Source: Aristolochia californica
Taxonomy: Eukaryota; Streptophyta; Magnoliopsida; Piperales; Aristolochiaceae
Direction: 5' to 3'
Assembly (NCBI GenBank): GCA_029961685.1
Contig: JARWKL010000010.1
Span: 2,356,001-2,420,000, forward strand
DNA: 64,000 nucleotides
Part shown: positions 10,397-27,200 of the stretch, one piece after another
How positions within the stretch are numbered: the stretch's first letter is position 1
How the letters are laid out: every line of letters starts with the position of its first letter
Position numbers and translations under genes: made by a program
Notes under the pieces: generated by a model
What the model was told of the DNA's origin: nothing
The model's input: the letters and a program-made list of their open reading frames with translations, nothing else
Database searches by the model: none

Positions 10397-10712
10397 TGTT
10401 GAAGAGCAGTTATGGAAGAGTCTCATATGACTCTCATAACAAAAAGTCTTTAAGAGCTAGAATTATTATAGAAGAAGGTCTCGCAAAAGAGTTTCAGTTT
10501 AAAGATTTTTTTTGTTATATTAGTTTTTTAATTATTCTTGGTTGTTTAATTTTTCTATGCCTTATCTTTAAGTATTAGACTTTGGGTATAAATGGGACAT
10601 GGGTAATTTATTTATAATCTGATTTTACTTATTTCCTCTATTATAAACAGAGTCTCATTGTACTCAGTTATGAACAAATTAGTGAAGTTTTATCTTTTCC
10701 ATAAATTCAACA
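10397..10712 (+). mobile_element. LTR of the non-autonomous LTR family, copy 1 (plus orientation)
   Basis: This 316-bp stretch starts TGTTGAAGAGCAG and ends AATTCAACA, with TGGTAATAGG directly after it as a decayed primer-binding site. It is the reverse orientation of the LTRs at 60181-60515 and 62326-62654: it shares the TATGGAAGAGTCTCA start region, the CTCTATTATAAA segment and the last bases. Sequence after the primer site (CTCATAGAGACGATGG) also resembles the equivalent position in the other copies. No second LTR is seen before the next gene, so this is one LTR plus a truncated interior. Confidence 0.75.
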
Positions 10713-15989
<5,277 letters not shown>

Positions 15990-16896
15990 CCTTTTCTGAG
16001 GTGAAATATAGTAGAGTTCCTCGTAGAAAGTAATTATTCCCACCCAACCAGCTGTTATTACTCATGTGAGTAGCCAGATAGTATTTTATAAATTTCTTGG
16101 CCCTCATTTGATCATGTAGTGACTGGTTTTTCCCTGGCGGAGGTTACTAGATGAATCTGGTTTCCTGGTGGTACTTTCAAATGCAACTGTAGATGCCTTG
16201 ATGATTAAAGAAGATAAGACTAAAACCCCTTCCAGTGGAATATGTAAAGATCCAAACTTGATGCAAGAAAGAGCCTCACATTGCCAGCATGTTTTGTCTT
16301 CTTGTTTTATGAGGTCCGTTGCAGATCGAGTTCTGCACTAAATGCTGGAAGCAGGTGGTTTCTGGGCTGAAATTTCTGCTTGTAGTTCTACCCAATTTAC
16401 CAGTACTGTCCACTTTGGAGCGTAATTTGAGCTTCGTCAATTTCATCCAGATGATTTAAACAGTAAAGCAATACAGCTGTGTATGCAAGAGAAGCATATG
16501 AATATCGATAAATCAGACAGGTTGCATTGAGCTGATAAACAATAAGCTTAGTCTCGTGAAGGCGCTTTGGACTCTGGAGTATAAAGATTACTCTGCATCT
16601 CTCTGCCAAGTCGAACGCTTAAACACCCAATTTCTCTTTTTGCCAAATTAGCATTCTTGGTTGATGAATGGATCATTTTTTTGCCCGTCTCCGACCCGCG
16701 AGGTGAAATCAGAAACCTGAACAACGATGAGCATCAATATTTGTATTTCAATAGAATGTGTACAACTGCTAGTACTATTTGTAGCAAACCCTTCCCCAAC
16801 ATCAAACTTTGACTACATAATGAAGTTAGAAATAACAAAAATTATTGTGACCCTAACATACACGAAACATTTGTTGTTGCAGAGCAAGAAAAGAAT
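15990..16896. other. Convergent 3' flanks of NAT9 and pirin
   Basis: Contains the 3' untranslated and intergenic sequence between two converging genes. Nothing coding or repetitive recognised. Confidence 0.5.
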
Positions 16897-18448
16897 CTAA
16901 AACTTAAGATCAGCCATGGCCTGTGATCTCCAATGTTTGGCCTTCTCAAACCCATTCATGCAACAGTCGTAGTCTTCAATCGTCTGGTCGATCTCTTCCT
17001 GTGTGTTCATCACAAATGGCCCGAATTGAACAACCGGCTCGTTCAGAGGCTCCCCACCTACGAGTATGAACCTCAGAGGCTTGGAAGAGTTGTTCCATGC
17101 ATCAAGCCTGTAACCGGGGCCCAGCACAAGAAGGTGATGAGCGGTGGCCGCCGCAGCTCTCTGGCTTCCGAAAACGCCTTCCCCTTCCAGAACGTAGACG
17201 AATGCGTTCCATGTCGGCGAGATTGGCTGCTGGAGATGCGCTCCCGGTTTCAGAGTGAAGTCTAGATACATGGTCGGGGTTCTTGTATACACCGGCGACT
17301 GCGAACCCATGGCTTCCCCGGCGATAATCCTGACCTCGACTCCGTCTTTCGCAACTCTGGCAACGTCTTTGCTCTGGAGTTCTTGGTACTTGGGATCAAT
17401 CCTGCAGTTTTTTTTCCGTTAAAATGCAAGAGACTCATGAGTTAAGATTTTGTTAATAAAACTTGGTTTGTGGAACATCTTACATTTTGTTTTTGGACGA
17501 GAGGTTAATCCATAGTTGGAGACCCTTTTGAGTTCCTTGGCTGGCGGGCATTTCGGAGTGCACGATGCCTTTTCCGGCAGTCATCCATTGCAGGTCGCCG
17601 GCTTTGATGGTGCCTTTGTGTCCCTCGAAGTCTTCGTGGGTTACAGCTCCCTGATGATTACATCAACCCACAAAGAGTAATCGTGAGGATTAAGAACTGA
17701 TCATTAGCCGATTGTTAATTGTCAACTTTTTGTTTCCAGTGGAAAGAAAAGAAAAAACCGCAGCTTGTCTGCAGTCAGGCCAACAGTTATCTACTTTAAT
17801 CATCTCGGTTTGGAACGGAATTTCAAAAGAAACGAACGAAATTGGTTGACGCCATGAATATTCATCGAGGACTGACCTGTAACATGTATGTAACAGTCTC
17901 AAAGCCTGTAACGGAAAAACAGAGAAAGAACTTGAGTACCTGAACCAAGTAAATTCTCAAACGGAAAAGATAATGACAAAGAGATTGGACAAATAACTGG
18001 AGAATTTCTTTGAAGTATCAAACACCTACCTCTGTGCGGATGATCTAGGAATCCGGCGGGAGATGTAACTGTAAAATTCAAACCATTTATACAAGAAAAC
18101 ATCAAATACAATCCAAGGAGAACTTTTTCAATTCGACGCCAAACTTCTGTACGAATTAAAGAAAGCCCACCTGAGAATTCATCAAGAAGAAGGAACGGAT
18201 CGAAATACTTCAAATCTAGCCTGAGAAGGAAACACCCATTAAGATTTCAGACACAGAATCTCGCTAACAGAAAAAAAAAAAAAAACAGAGTCGAGAAAAC
18301 AATGTTTGGTTCATTTCCGAAGCTCTCATCACCTTCCAATGGTTCTCCTAACAATGGCTCCATCTCCTTCATGCTGTGGCCTGGCCAGAAACTTCCTGAC
18401 CACGAAACGTGGATTCGAACCAACACTGTCGCTCTCTCTCTGAGACAT
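16897..18448 (-). CDS. Pirin-like protein (cupin, Fe(II)-binding)
   Basis: Six exons: 18448-18333, 18220-18171, 18068-18030, 17905-17877, 17650-17484 and 17401-16897, with GT-AG borders and consistent phases, giving 301 residues, normal for plant pirins. Start: MSQRESDSV..., then VVRKFLARPQHEGDGAIVRR, LKYFDPFLLLDEFS, DHPHRGFETVTYMLQ, EGHKGTIKAGDLQWMTAGKG, IVHSEMPASQGTQKGLQLW, and the second cupin with TPTMYLDFTLKPG and WNAFVYVLEGEG. The expected metal ligands are His65, His67, His109 and Glu111. Pirins are nuclear or cytosolic and some show quercetinase activity; Arabidopsis PRN1 works with the G-protein alpha subunit in ABA and light responses. A minus-strand TATA box (TTTATAAATA at 18570-18561) lies about 115 bp upstream of the start codon. 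Confidence 0.94.
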
Positions 18449-18560
18449 TACGGCACAACCAGAAGAACGAAGAAGACGATGAAAAAGCTTTAGTTCTCCG
18501 TTGTTTTCTCCTTTTTTTCTTTTCTGCGCTTCGATGGTATGAGATTGGCAACCACTTCGT

Positions 18561-18570
18561 TATTTATAAA
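18561..18570 (-). promoter_or_regulatory. TATA box of the pirin gene
   Basis: TTTATAAATA on the minus strand, about 115 bp upstream of the pirin start codon; leaves room for a leader of roughly 80 bases. Inferred from position and motif only. Confidence 0.55.
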
Positions 18571-19118
18571 GAACGAATTGAAGATTCTCAAACTGATTTT
18601 CCAATCTCGAGTGAATCGAATTGAATACATGTGGTCAACTACAAGCCATCGGTCGTCCTCCCCGCAACCTGAACCCGCGGGCATTTCTCAATGATGACGC
18701 TCTGCTGATACCTCGCAGACGTCAATTTTCGCACTTCCAAATCTTAATCAAATCTAAATGAAATTTAAATATCTAATCTGGAGACGTGGCGATACTGAAC
18801 CTCAACGGTTCTTTGTGGGTCCAGAGTGATCCGGAGGGCAAGTTGCGACGTGTGGTTCAGATTATTCTCGTAAGTGGACCGAGAAGTGGACCCGGTTGTA
18901 ATATTGAGTTTCTCGAACATGGGGGTGAGTATGTCAGGATGACGAGAGAGTGAGCGAGAGGCGGTTTGGTCAGACTTTGCAAATTGCATGGCCAAGGTCT
19001 TTTTCCTTAATGGGGAATAAAGGAGACATGCCCATGTCACGCTCGATATGGTAAATTACCACCGAACAAGATGTCTAAATTCTACTATATAAAATTATTT
19101 TTTTAAGTTTAGATTAAT
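18571..19118. other. Upstream flank of pirin; no gene seen
   Basis: Moderately GC-rich up to about 19040, then AT-rich. Open frames here are short and unlike any family I know. Confidence 0.4.
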
Positions 19119-19366
19119 ACTAAAAACTATTTAGTGCAAAATATATGAAACAACTATCTCAGTCGTCCGATCGTGATCAACAGCTATATCAGCTGTCTGA
19201 TAAATGGTTATCTCAGTCGTCCGATCAACAACCATCTCAATCTTCTGATAAGACGACTGAGATAATTGTTTTGCATGTTTTGCACCAAATGACTTTTTGT
19301 ATTGGATCAACCGTTTGATCATGATCAGACGGTTGAGATAGTTGTTTCGCAGCAAATGGTTTTAGA
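19119..19366. repeat. Foldback (MITE-like) nested inverted repeat
   Basis: Arms 19119-19179 and 19317-19366 are inverted copies around the core GAAACAACTATCTCA...GATCATGATCA. Inner copies of the CTCAGTCGTCCGATC motif occur near 19161 and 19213, with an inverted copy near 19255. No target duplication was confirmed. It may belong to, or have inserted into, the adjacent LTR. Confidence 0.5.
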
Positions 19367-21085
19367 GAAAATAAGAGGAAGGATAGGTTAATGAACTTAG
19401 TCCAAACCCTCCCCTTACACTCTATTTATAAGGGATGAATATACCAATATTACAATTATACCCTGCACCCTAGTAAAAATGAAGAAGAGACAAAAAATAT
19501 AAACTAATTATATCAATGACATAACATATTCATATCTTCTAACACTCTCCCTCAAGCTAGGAGGTAATGACAGTAATTCTAGTTTGAAACAAATAACATA
19601 GATGTAGTAAGAATTTATTCTAACATGGTGTCCCAAGGATAAATACAAAACTGGGTACAAACTCTCATAGGGTAGAAACAAGTGTTGAAATATAAGTCGA
19701 AAACTAACATCAAATGATTTCGAACAAATATAGTGATAATAATCGCTAAAGTGGATAATGCATGTCATTCACAAGACGACGATAAAAAACCAAAGGTTCC
19801 AATAAAAAAGTCTCAATGGACTTAAAAACACCTATATATAAAAATGACCAACCATAATAGCGCACCAAAAAAGTTTGGCCAAAGGGAGTAAACAAAAGCC
19901 AAATAAAGGATGGTAGGAAAAAGACTATCAAATAATAAAAGGATAATGGGGAATCAATAGGAAGATAAGATGAAGTTGGGGTCAACATATACTTTATTTT
20001 TCAAAGTAATTCAAAATTTTCATTATATGAACAAGGCAAGCAACCGAGGAGTTTTCTTCAATAATAATGTCTCAATCACATGAGATAATTTGTAATAAGT
20101 CCATCATTGAATAAGGAATATGTGTACCAAATAATAAGCCAAAACCGAGTAATAAATTGCCAATAAGTTTAACCAAGTATTATTAATCTTCTAAAAAAGA
20201 ATAACTAAATTGAATGTTGCTGGTTCCTAGAGCAGTTGCAAGGTCTTCTCGAAAGCAAAGAAGAATGAATAAAATAGTAATAAATATTGCTTCCATGCCT
20301 ACTGTATTAGTGATTAATTCAAATACCAAATCAAGAGCTAGCCATATTAAACTAACTAATTAGCAACCAATGACATAAGTGTCATGTTTCTAAATATAGT
20401 CCACACTTAGAGATGTAATTACAGAATGAAACCGATTCTACATGGCAAGATAAAAACCAAAGGCAAAGCTTGAGGCTAAACCAGTTATAACTTCTAAGTA
20501 TTTAACTGAGTAATAGGTTGTGCTCACTTCATAAGGGGACAAGTACACCAAGTGCTGTTCCAACATACTGTTAATATGCTGCAAGGATTTCTCATAACTA
20601 GAGAAGAAACACATGTTTTGAATATGATCATTGATCAGAATCTCCTGACATAGATACTTCTGTTATTTGCAATATTAAATCAAATAACTACTTTTTTTGG
20701 AAGTTCCCATAATTCATAATAGGAACACTTCTTCTCTATGACAAATAAATCAAGGAAATTTACTTTCATAACGATCTTCTAAATATTCTAAATTTATTTG
20801 TCATAATGATCTTCTAAATATTCGTCCAAGTATAACTTATCTTAATCAAATATAATTCTTTTGAGATAAATAATCTGATATATTTTGGACATAGTAATCT
20901 GGTCGAACTGAGTACTCTTTATTCTTTGGCCAATACGACGATTGGCTGTTTCGATTTCGATATCTCCATATAAAAAAATAAGACAAGAATTGGTTGAATA
21001 GGTAAGAAAATAGATATATATCTTTTTTTTTAATATATATTTTTCATATAAAGTTTCGTTATTGATGACATAAATCAGCTTGAAA
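19357..21085 (-). mobile_element. Non-autonomous LTR family, copy 2 (LTR plus interior, truncated)
   Basis: An LTR ends CTTCTAACA at 19544 and is followed by CTCTCCCTCAAGCT, the reverse complement of a polypurine tract (AGCTTGAGGGAGAG), so the element points to the minus strand and this is its 3' LTR. The left LTR edge near 19357 is uncertain. The interior is non-coding and AT-rich. The stretch 20890-21075 (GAGTACTCTTTATTCTTTGG, then GATATCTCC and CATATAAAGT) matches 61840-61990 in copy 4 in the same order. The 5' LTR is missing; similarity fades near 21085, just before the CysRS gene. Confidence 0.7.
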
Positions 21086-21234
21086 GTATCATTATATATA
21101 ATTTAACATTAAATGTTATTTGAAAATATTTTACGAGTCTCTCTTCACTTGATTGTTGTTTGTAAGGGATAGATTCAGTGAAGGGCTGCAACTAATCTGC
21201 GTAACCATCCATATCCGACGAGAGGTTGGGAGCC

Positions 21235-24200
21235 ATGGGGACTCTGCTGCGGGTGGCGTTGTTCCCGCCCCATTTCCATGGTGTCGCTGCGGCAATAAGA
21301 CAGAAAATTCGACTCCCAAGTCTGCGTTCGGGGACAACAAAACGCTTCCGAATAAGTTCTTTTTCCTCAAATTCCTCTCACTCAGGCACAACTCTGTCGC
21401 TTAATAATACCAGCGACACAAACGGGAAGTCAGTTCAATCTTCGAAGTGCGAATTGCAGCTTTTCAACACCATGAGTAAACAAAAGGAGGTCTTTAGGCC
21501 CAAAAGCCCCGGAAAAGTGGGAATGTACGTCTGTGGGATTACCGCGTACGACCTCAGCCATATCGGCCACGCCCGTGTGTACGTGGCTTTTGATGTTCTC
21601 TACAGGTAGGTTGTTCACATTCTGGGGATTTTATGTTTTTGATTCAAAACCCGGATATTCTGTTTGCAACTGTGACATGGGTGGTGGTTTATCGCGCTAT
21701 GTGCTTTTCCCTGATGACTATAGAAAGAGCTATGAAGGATAAGCTCTTGAATTTTTAAGGAACTGATTTCTGTCTTATGATAGATTTCCGTCTTAAAGGA
21801 CAGTGGGATTTACGTTAATCCATCAAGCAATGAAAACGAATACAATCATTATTTCCTGCATAATATAGAATTTTTTGAAAATTAAAAAAACGGAACTTTT
21901 AGAAACGAAGATAAAAGAAAACTAGGGGACAAGGCCATAACCAATCTACTTTGTGGTTGGAAGAGTGATTTCTTAAGAGGATTGCTTCTCTCGTGTATTC
22001 TTAATCCATTGTCATGTGGGAAAATCTGGTTGATGACCTTTTAAATTTTCATGTATGCACGTGAACTTCAAAGCAGGTTAAGCTACTTCGGTCTCATAGG
22101 CTGTTAAGACTTGCAAGAGGCCAGTCCATCTTCATCCAGTGCTCATGAAGCCTACATGGTCAGCCTTTAGGTTGGAACTCCTCTTAAGATGATGAAGAAT
22201 CTTAAGAGGTTTCAGATCTGTTACCGAGCTAAGAGGGTAATATGTTGGAGAAGAAAAGCCAGTTTTGAGCCTTAATTCTCCTGGATGGTACTCGGTTGCT
22301 TCTTTCTATGGCTTTTTAATGGGTGACAGTACTGAAAATTTTCTATTTGGATCCCCAAAAAAGTACTCCACTTTATATGGTGGGCAGCGCACATAAGTTC
22401 TTATCTGTGATGGACTATGCAAAAGAGGTCACAGGTCATCAACACACTCTACGAGGTCTGCAGGGTAGTTGAGGAGTTAACCAACCATATTATCCCCCAA
22501 CGCTTTAACACGTTGGCATTCTATTTTCAGCAAATTTGGGGTCAGTTTAGGTTGGTTCAGTTCCGCACTCCTTTGTACATTTTCACTCTTGACATCTACC
22601 TAAGACAGGTTGGTTCCTGTGGAGGTTGGTATTCTTACCGGATCTGTGGGTTAAGGGTACTTTCAGTGGATCTGGTAGCACCCTAGGATGCATTGTCGGG
22701 GACATTCTCTATTGCATAGTACTATTCAAAAGCCTTCTTCCTTGTAGGAAGCTTATTGCTTCCTATTCAAAAGCTTTCTTCCTCTTAGGATGCTTATTGC
22801 TTCCCATTCAAAAGGCTTCTTCCTCTTAGTACTATAATCCATTAGAAGCTTATTACTAATTTTTGAGCTCATTTCATTCCTAACATTTCTCCTTTTGCTC
22901 TACTTTCTCTAGGCTAGTTAAAATTAAATTTTGATGGTAGTGTGTTTTGATATTCTTGCACTCGGGGCATTGGATGCTTAATCATGATTATCAGGGAACA
23001 TTATCCTTCTTGCTTGGAGGAAGTCATCGAACTCTGACTTCTTAGCAAAAGGAGTCTCTCGAAGCCAGATTTTGGTGAGCAATTGTCTCCCCCTTTACCT
23101 GAGGCTTGCGTAGATCACTCCATTCCTGTTTTTTTGGGCTGGGACTCCTTTCGTTATTCTTTATTTATTTTTAGAAATCTATAAAATTTGGCATTTCCAT
23201 TTTTAAAGTACCCTTTTATTAATGGACTGCTGATAATTATTGTCTTTCTGGACCCAAAAGCAGTAGTTTCATATTCATAGAATGTATTACTTGGACATAT
23301 TACAATGTGATAGTTGTCTAGCAGTATCATATTTCATTATTGTGTTATTCACTGTTCATAAACTTATTTTAATTTTTCCTCTTGAAGGTTCTTTTTTCTT
23401 TCTCTTTTCAAATGTAAATTTATGAGTACATACTAAAAAATGAATGAACTCTCACTGCTTCCAGATTTATTTTTTGTTTAGACTAATATTATTGTCAATT
23501 TCTGTTAATTAGGCAGATATTTAAAGTATTTGGATTATGAAGTCTTCTATGTACGCAACTTCACTGACGTTGATGACAAGGTGAGTGCATTGGTAGCTGC
23601 TCATTTGAAAATCCTTTTTATCTTTAAATGATCTGTTTTGATTGGGATTGGTGTTTTTCCTGATGTAATTTGAAATTGTGGAGGGAAAAAAAGAGAAAAG
23701 AAGTATTCATGTGTGTTGGTGATTTGTAGGTAACTTAAGCTAATAGGCAGTATAATTGCATGCTGGTGGTAATTCGCTGGGAAGTATTTGTGCATATCAT
23801 TGTAGTTCGCTAGGAAGTCTATGTGTCTATATGAGTACTGCTTTAGTGTAAGATTCAAGTGAACAAGAGTTACTTGTAGAAGAGGGGCAGTTATCTCTTG
23901 GCAAGTAATAGGACAATGTACCTCATGCAAGTCACTGCAAAAAGTAATTAAATTGTTTGAAAAGTAAATGTGTAAAAACTTCCAAAAGTGAAATTGTAGT
24001 CATGTATCTAGCTAAAAATTTGATAAGATTGGAGTAAATGGTTAAAAAAGCCAGATAGCATTTTGTTTGAATGATGATTACACACTCACTTTTTTTTTTT
24101 TGATAAAGATGCAATTCATTAAAAAGGCAAAAAATTACAAAGAGATAGGGAGCAGATTCCTAACAACAAGATGTTGAAGAGATGCTCCTTATTTGGCAAG

Positions 24201-27200
24201 CACATCTGCTGCTGAATTTGCAGATCTCGGAGTGTGATTACACACTCACTCTACACTAAATGGCATTTCCTTGTATAAATCATTCCAAAACATTGCTGTG
24301 AGTTCGCAAATATCATAAGGATCATATAAATGGACCAGAAAAATAGTTATAGCTATTTAAAAGCAGGACAATTTAATTTTCAACTAAGTTGCAAAGATAT
24401 GTTTTATTGAATGATGAGATTATATTGAAACAACATAATACAAGGTAGCCCAATGGCAAATTACAACAGCATTTTTTTTTGCTTTTTGAAAAAAGTTGAT
24501 TTCATTAAGGTTGAAGGCAAAAACACAACAGTGGGGTAGGGGGGGGGGGGATCTGAACAACAAGAGATTGAAGATCAACCCCTTTCTTAGCCAGCTTACA
24601 ACTGATTAACAAAGAAAAGAGGGGTTAGGGAACATGCACAGCGAGGTGATAGAGATCCACCTAGCTGGCCTGTCAACATAACTGTTTACTGGGTGGGAGT
24701 ATTATACCAAGAGATATTAAGACTCCTCAAGATGTCTTGAACATCTCCTAAAATATACCAACATAATCACTGAGACTCACAGTTCTGCTTGTACCAAATA
24801 ATAACTTAGTTAGAATAACCTTCAATTACAAGAGGCCCTGAAAGCTTCTCTAGAAATTATAAGACTGAAGAGGACTGTTATTAGCTCAGTGTTATTAAAA
24901 TCAGGAAGGTTAAGAAGACCTAAATAAGTTATGACAATGCAACTTACTGTCTCTTCAAATATCCTCTATAACCAGCCAGACCTGGATTTCCCATAGAGCT
25001 ACCACCAAAATTTAATTTAATAAAGCATGAAAGGGGGAGTCCAAGAAATAGATGGTGATCAAATTCAAGCTATATTGAAAGATTCCTTGTTGGTGACAGC
25101 ACCAGAAAGTTTTTGTTTCCTCATTTGTGAACCACAAAGAAAGAATTAGAGTGAGTGAACTTTGGAATCACCCTAAAAATGGAGCTTCTGTTGTCCTTGA
25201 CAAGTTCGTTGAGTCCTTTGTTTCCGAATATGCCATGGAATCATAACAATGCAAACCTTCCACATGATGATACCCAGCTTAGATGGAATTGATACTTTGT
25301 GAGATATGATATAAAAAAAATGCCAGCACCAACAATGTCAAATTTAGAGTTATGAGAAATGAGCAATGTAACAACTAGTGGTTTTGCTTTTCAAAAATAA
25401 AAACAACAAGTGGTCTATCTTCTCTTCACATCCATCACGAGCTTTCAGATTCTGTTGATATTTGACATCCTATGTCTCAAGAATCTTGTCTTTAGTTAAA
25501 ATCTTGTTCCATGGTACATATCAAATGGAAAGTGAACTCTCGAGTGTCTTTTCAACTTTGCATATTCCATTTAATTGTGTCTTGGTGTTCCCTCCTTTAG
25601 GAGCTTGTGCTTTTCAAAAGGTATATATTTTTTGTCCTGTAGTAAATTGCAACCTAAGAAAATCCAGAAATTATGATACATTTTCTTGATTAAATCTCTT
25701 TATCATTGTTTTTGAAAAAAGAAAAAAAAGTTCAATTTAACTGTACTAGGGTTTGTAGGTTTGGAAAGATTGCTCAAACGTGATTTTGGACAGAAGCAAT
25801 TGAAGCAATTATAATGACTTCATTTAGCAAAATTATACCAACATGTATCACATTGAAAGTCAGGGAGCAGATGTGAGGCATGCAATGATTACTAATTGCT
25901 CCTTTTGACTGTTAAGGGTAAATTCACTTGGGAAGAAACATTTACTGCTGGATTAGGAAATTTTTTGCTTTGGAATAAAGTAAATAGCCTGAAATTGAGC
26001 TCGAAATGGAAGAAGTTCATTATAACTCCTGAAGCCGTATTTCTCAATTGCACCTCATTTTTCTTCAGAACCAAGATCAATTTTGTGATTGACAGAAAAA
26101 GAGTTCCCTAGAAGAAAGTATGCAGAGCATGAGCATGCTAAATCTGCAGTGAAAACAAAACATGGTTCTGATGCCATGGGATCTCTGACAAAAACATCAA
26201 CTTGCAGCCATGGAGTTAAGTAGGAAATGGAGTCTCAAGCTGCAACTATTAAGCTGAATCAGAAGCTGTCTGTTTGTGTTACAAAGATTGCAAGATGTCT
26301 TTCCAGTTACTTACAAGCAAAAATTACAGTCATTATAGATTATTAGATGAAAAAAAAAAGACAAACATCATTCTCCTCTCTCATGGGAAAAGATAAAAAA
26401 GCTCTAAGATCTGGCATAACTGTGTTAGTTAATTGCTTTTCATGGGTTGCTCGAAGTGTGGGTTAAATTTACGAAGATACATTACCAACATCTTGATACA
26501 TGTATGACAGGAAACCTGAGATCTTCCCTTTTCGAATTATGTAGATAATTCAGAGAGCAAGTGCACTAGGAGAGGATCCGGTAAGGTTGAGCAGTCGGTA
26601 CTGCAACGAATTCCTTTTGGACATGGATTATCTTAATTGCTTGTCTCCTTCTGTAGAGCCACGTGTTTCTGATCACATGCCACAGATAATTGTGATGATT
26701 GAGCAGGTATGCCTCTTTCTTTCTTGTTTCATGTCACCAGATACATTACAACTCATTATGTAGAGGTTTACTGTGCTATTTTTTATGATTGCTTGAGTCG
26801 ACGTCATTTTATAAAATTCTACCATAGTTAGGTTCTACCACTTCAACTCAGGTGCTCTTCTTATTGGATCTTTTTCTTGCATCTGCTTTCATAGAGAAGG
26901 GGCATGAGAGTAAAGGGTGCTCTGTGTCTCAGCAGCCACGGAGATAGTCATAATTGCTGATGAGATTTTGTCCACCCAAGCTTGCTTTTCTTTGTCAACA
27001 TGCTGTGACAAGTTTCTTAGCAAAGTTGATATTTTGTTTTGAGAATTTCATTGTTTATGGTGAATAATTTGTCATTTCTTTACATTGGGCTTTGTTATGA
27101 TAAGCTTCATTAAGCATAAGTTAAAGAGTATGTAGAACTGGATTTACTTTTCGTTTGTACAGTTTGAGTTATATTCTTGCAAAATTGTTCTCTTGATTTG

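Noticed and set aside
18400..18420. GATTCGAACC, reverse of a tRNA T-loop pattern
   Set aside because: It is part of pirin exon 1 coding sequence (VGSNPRF).
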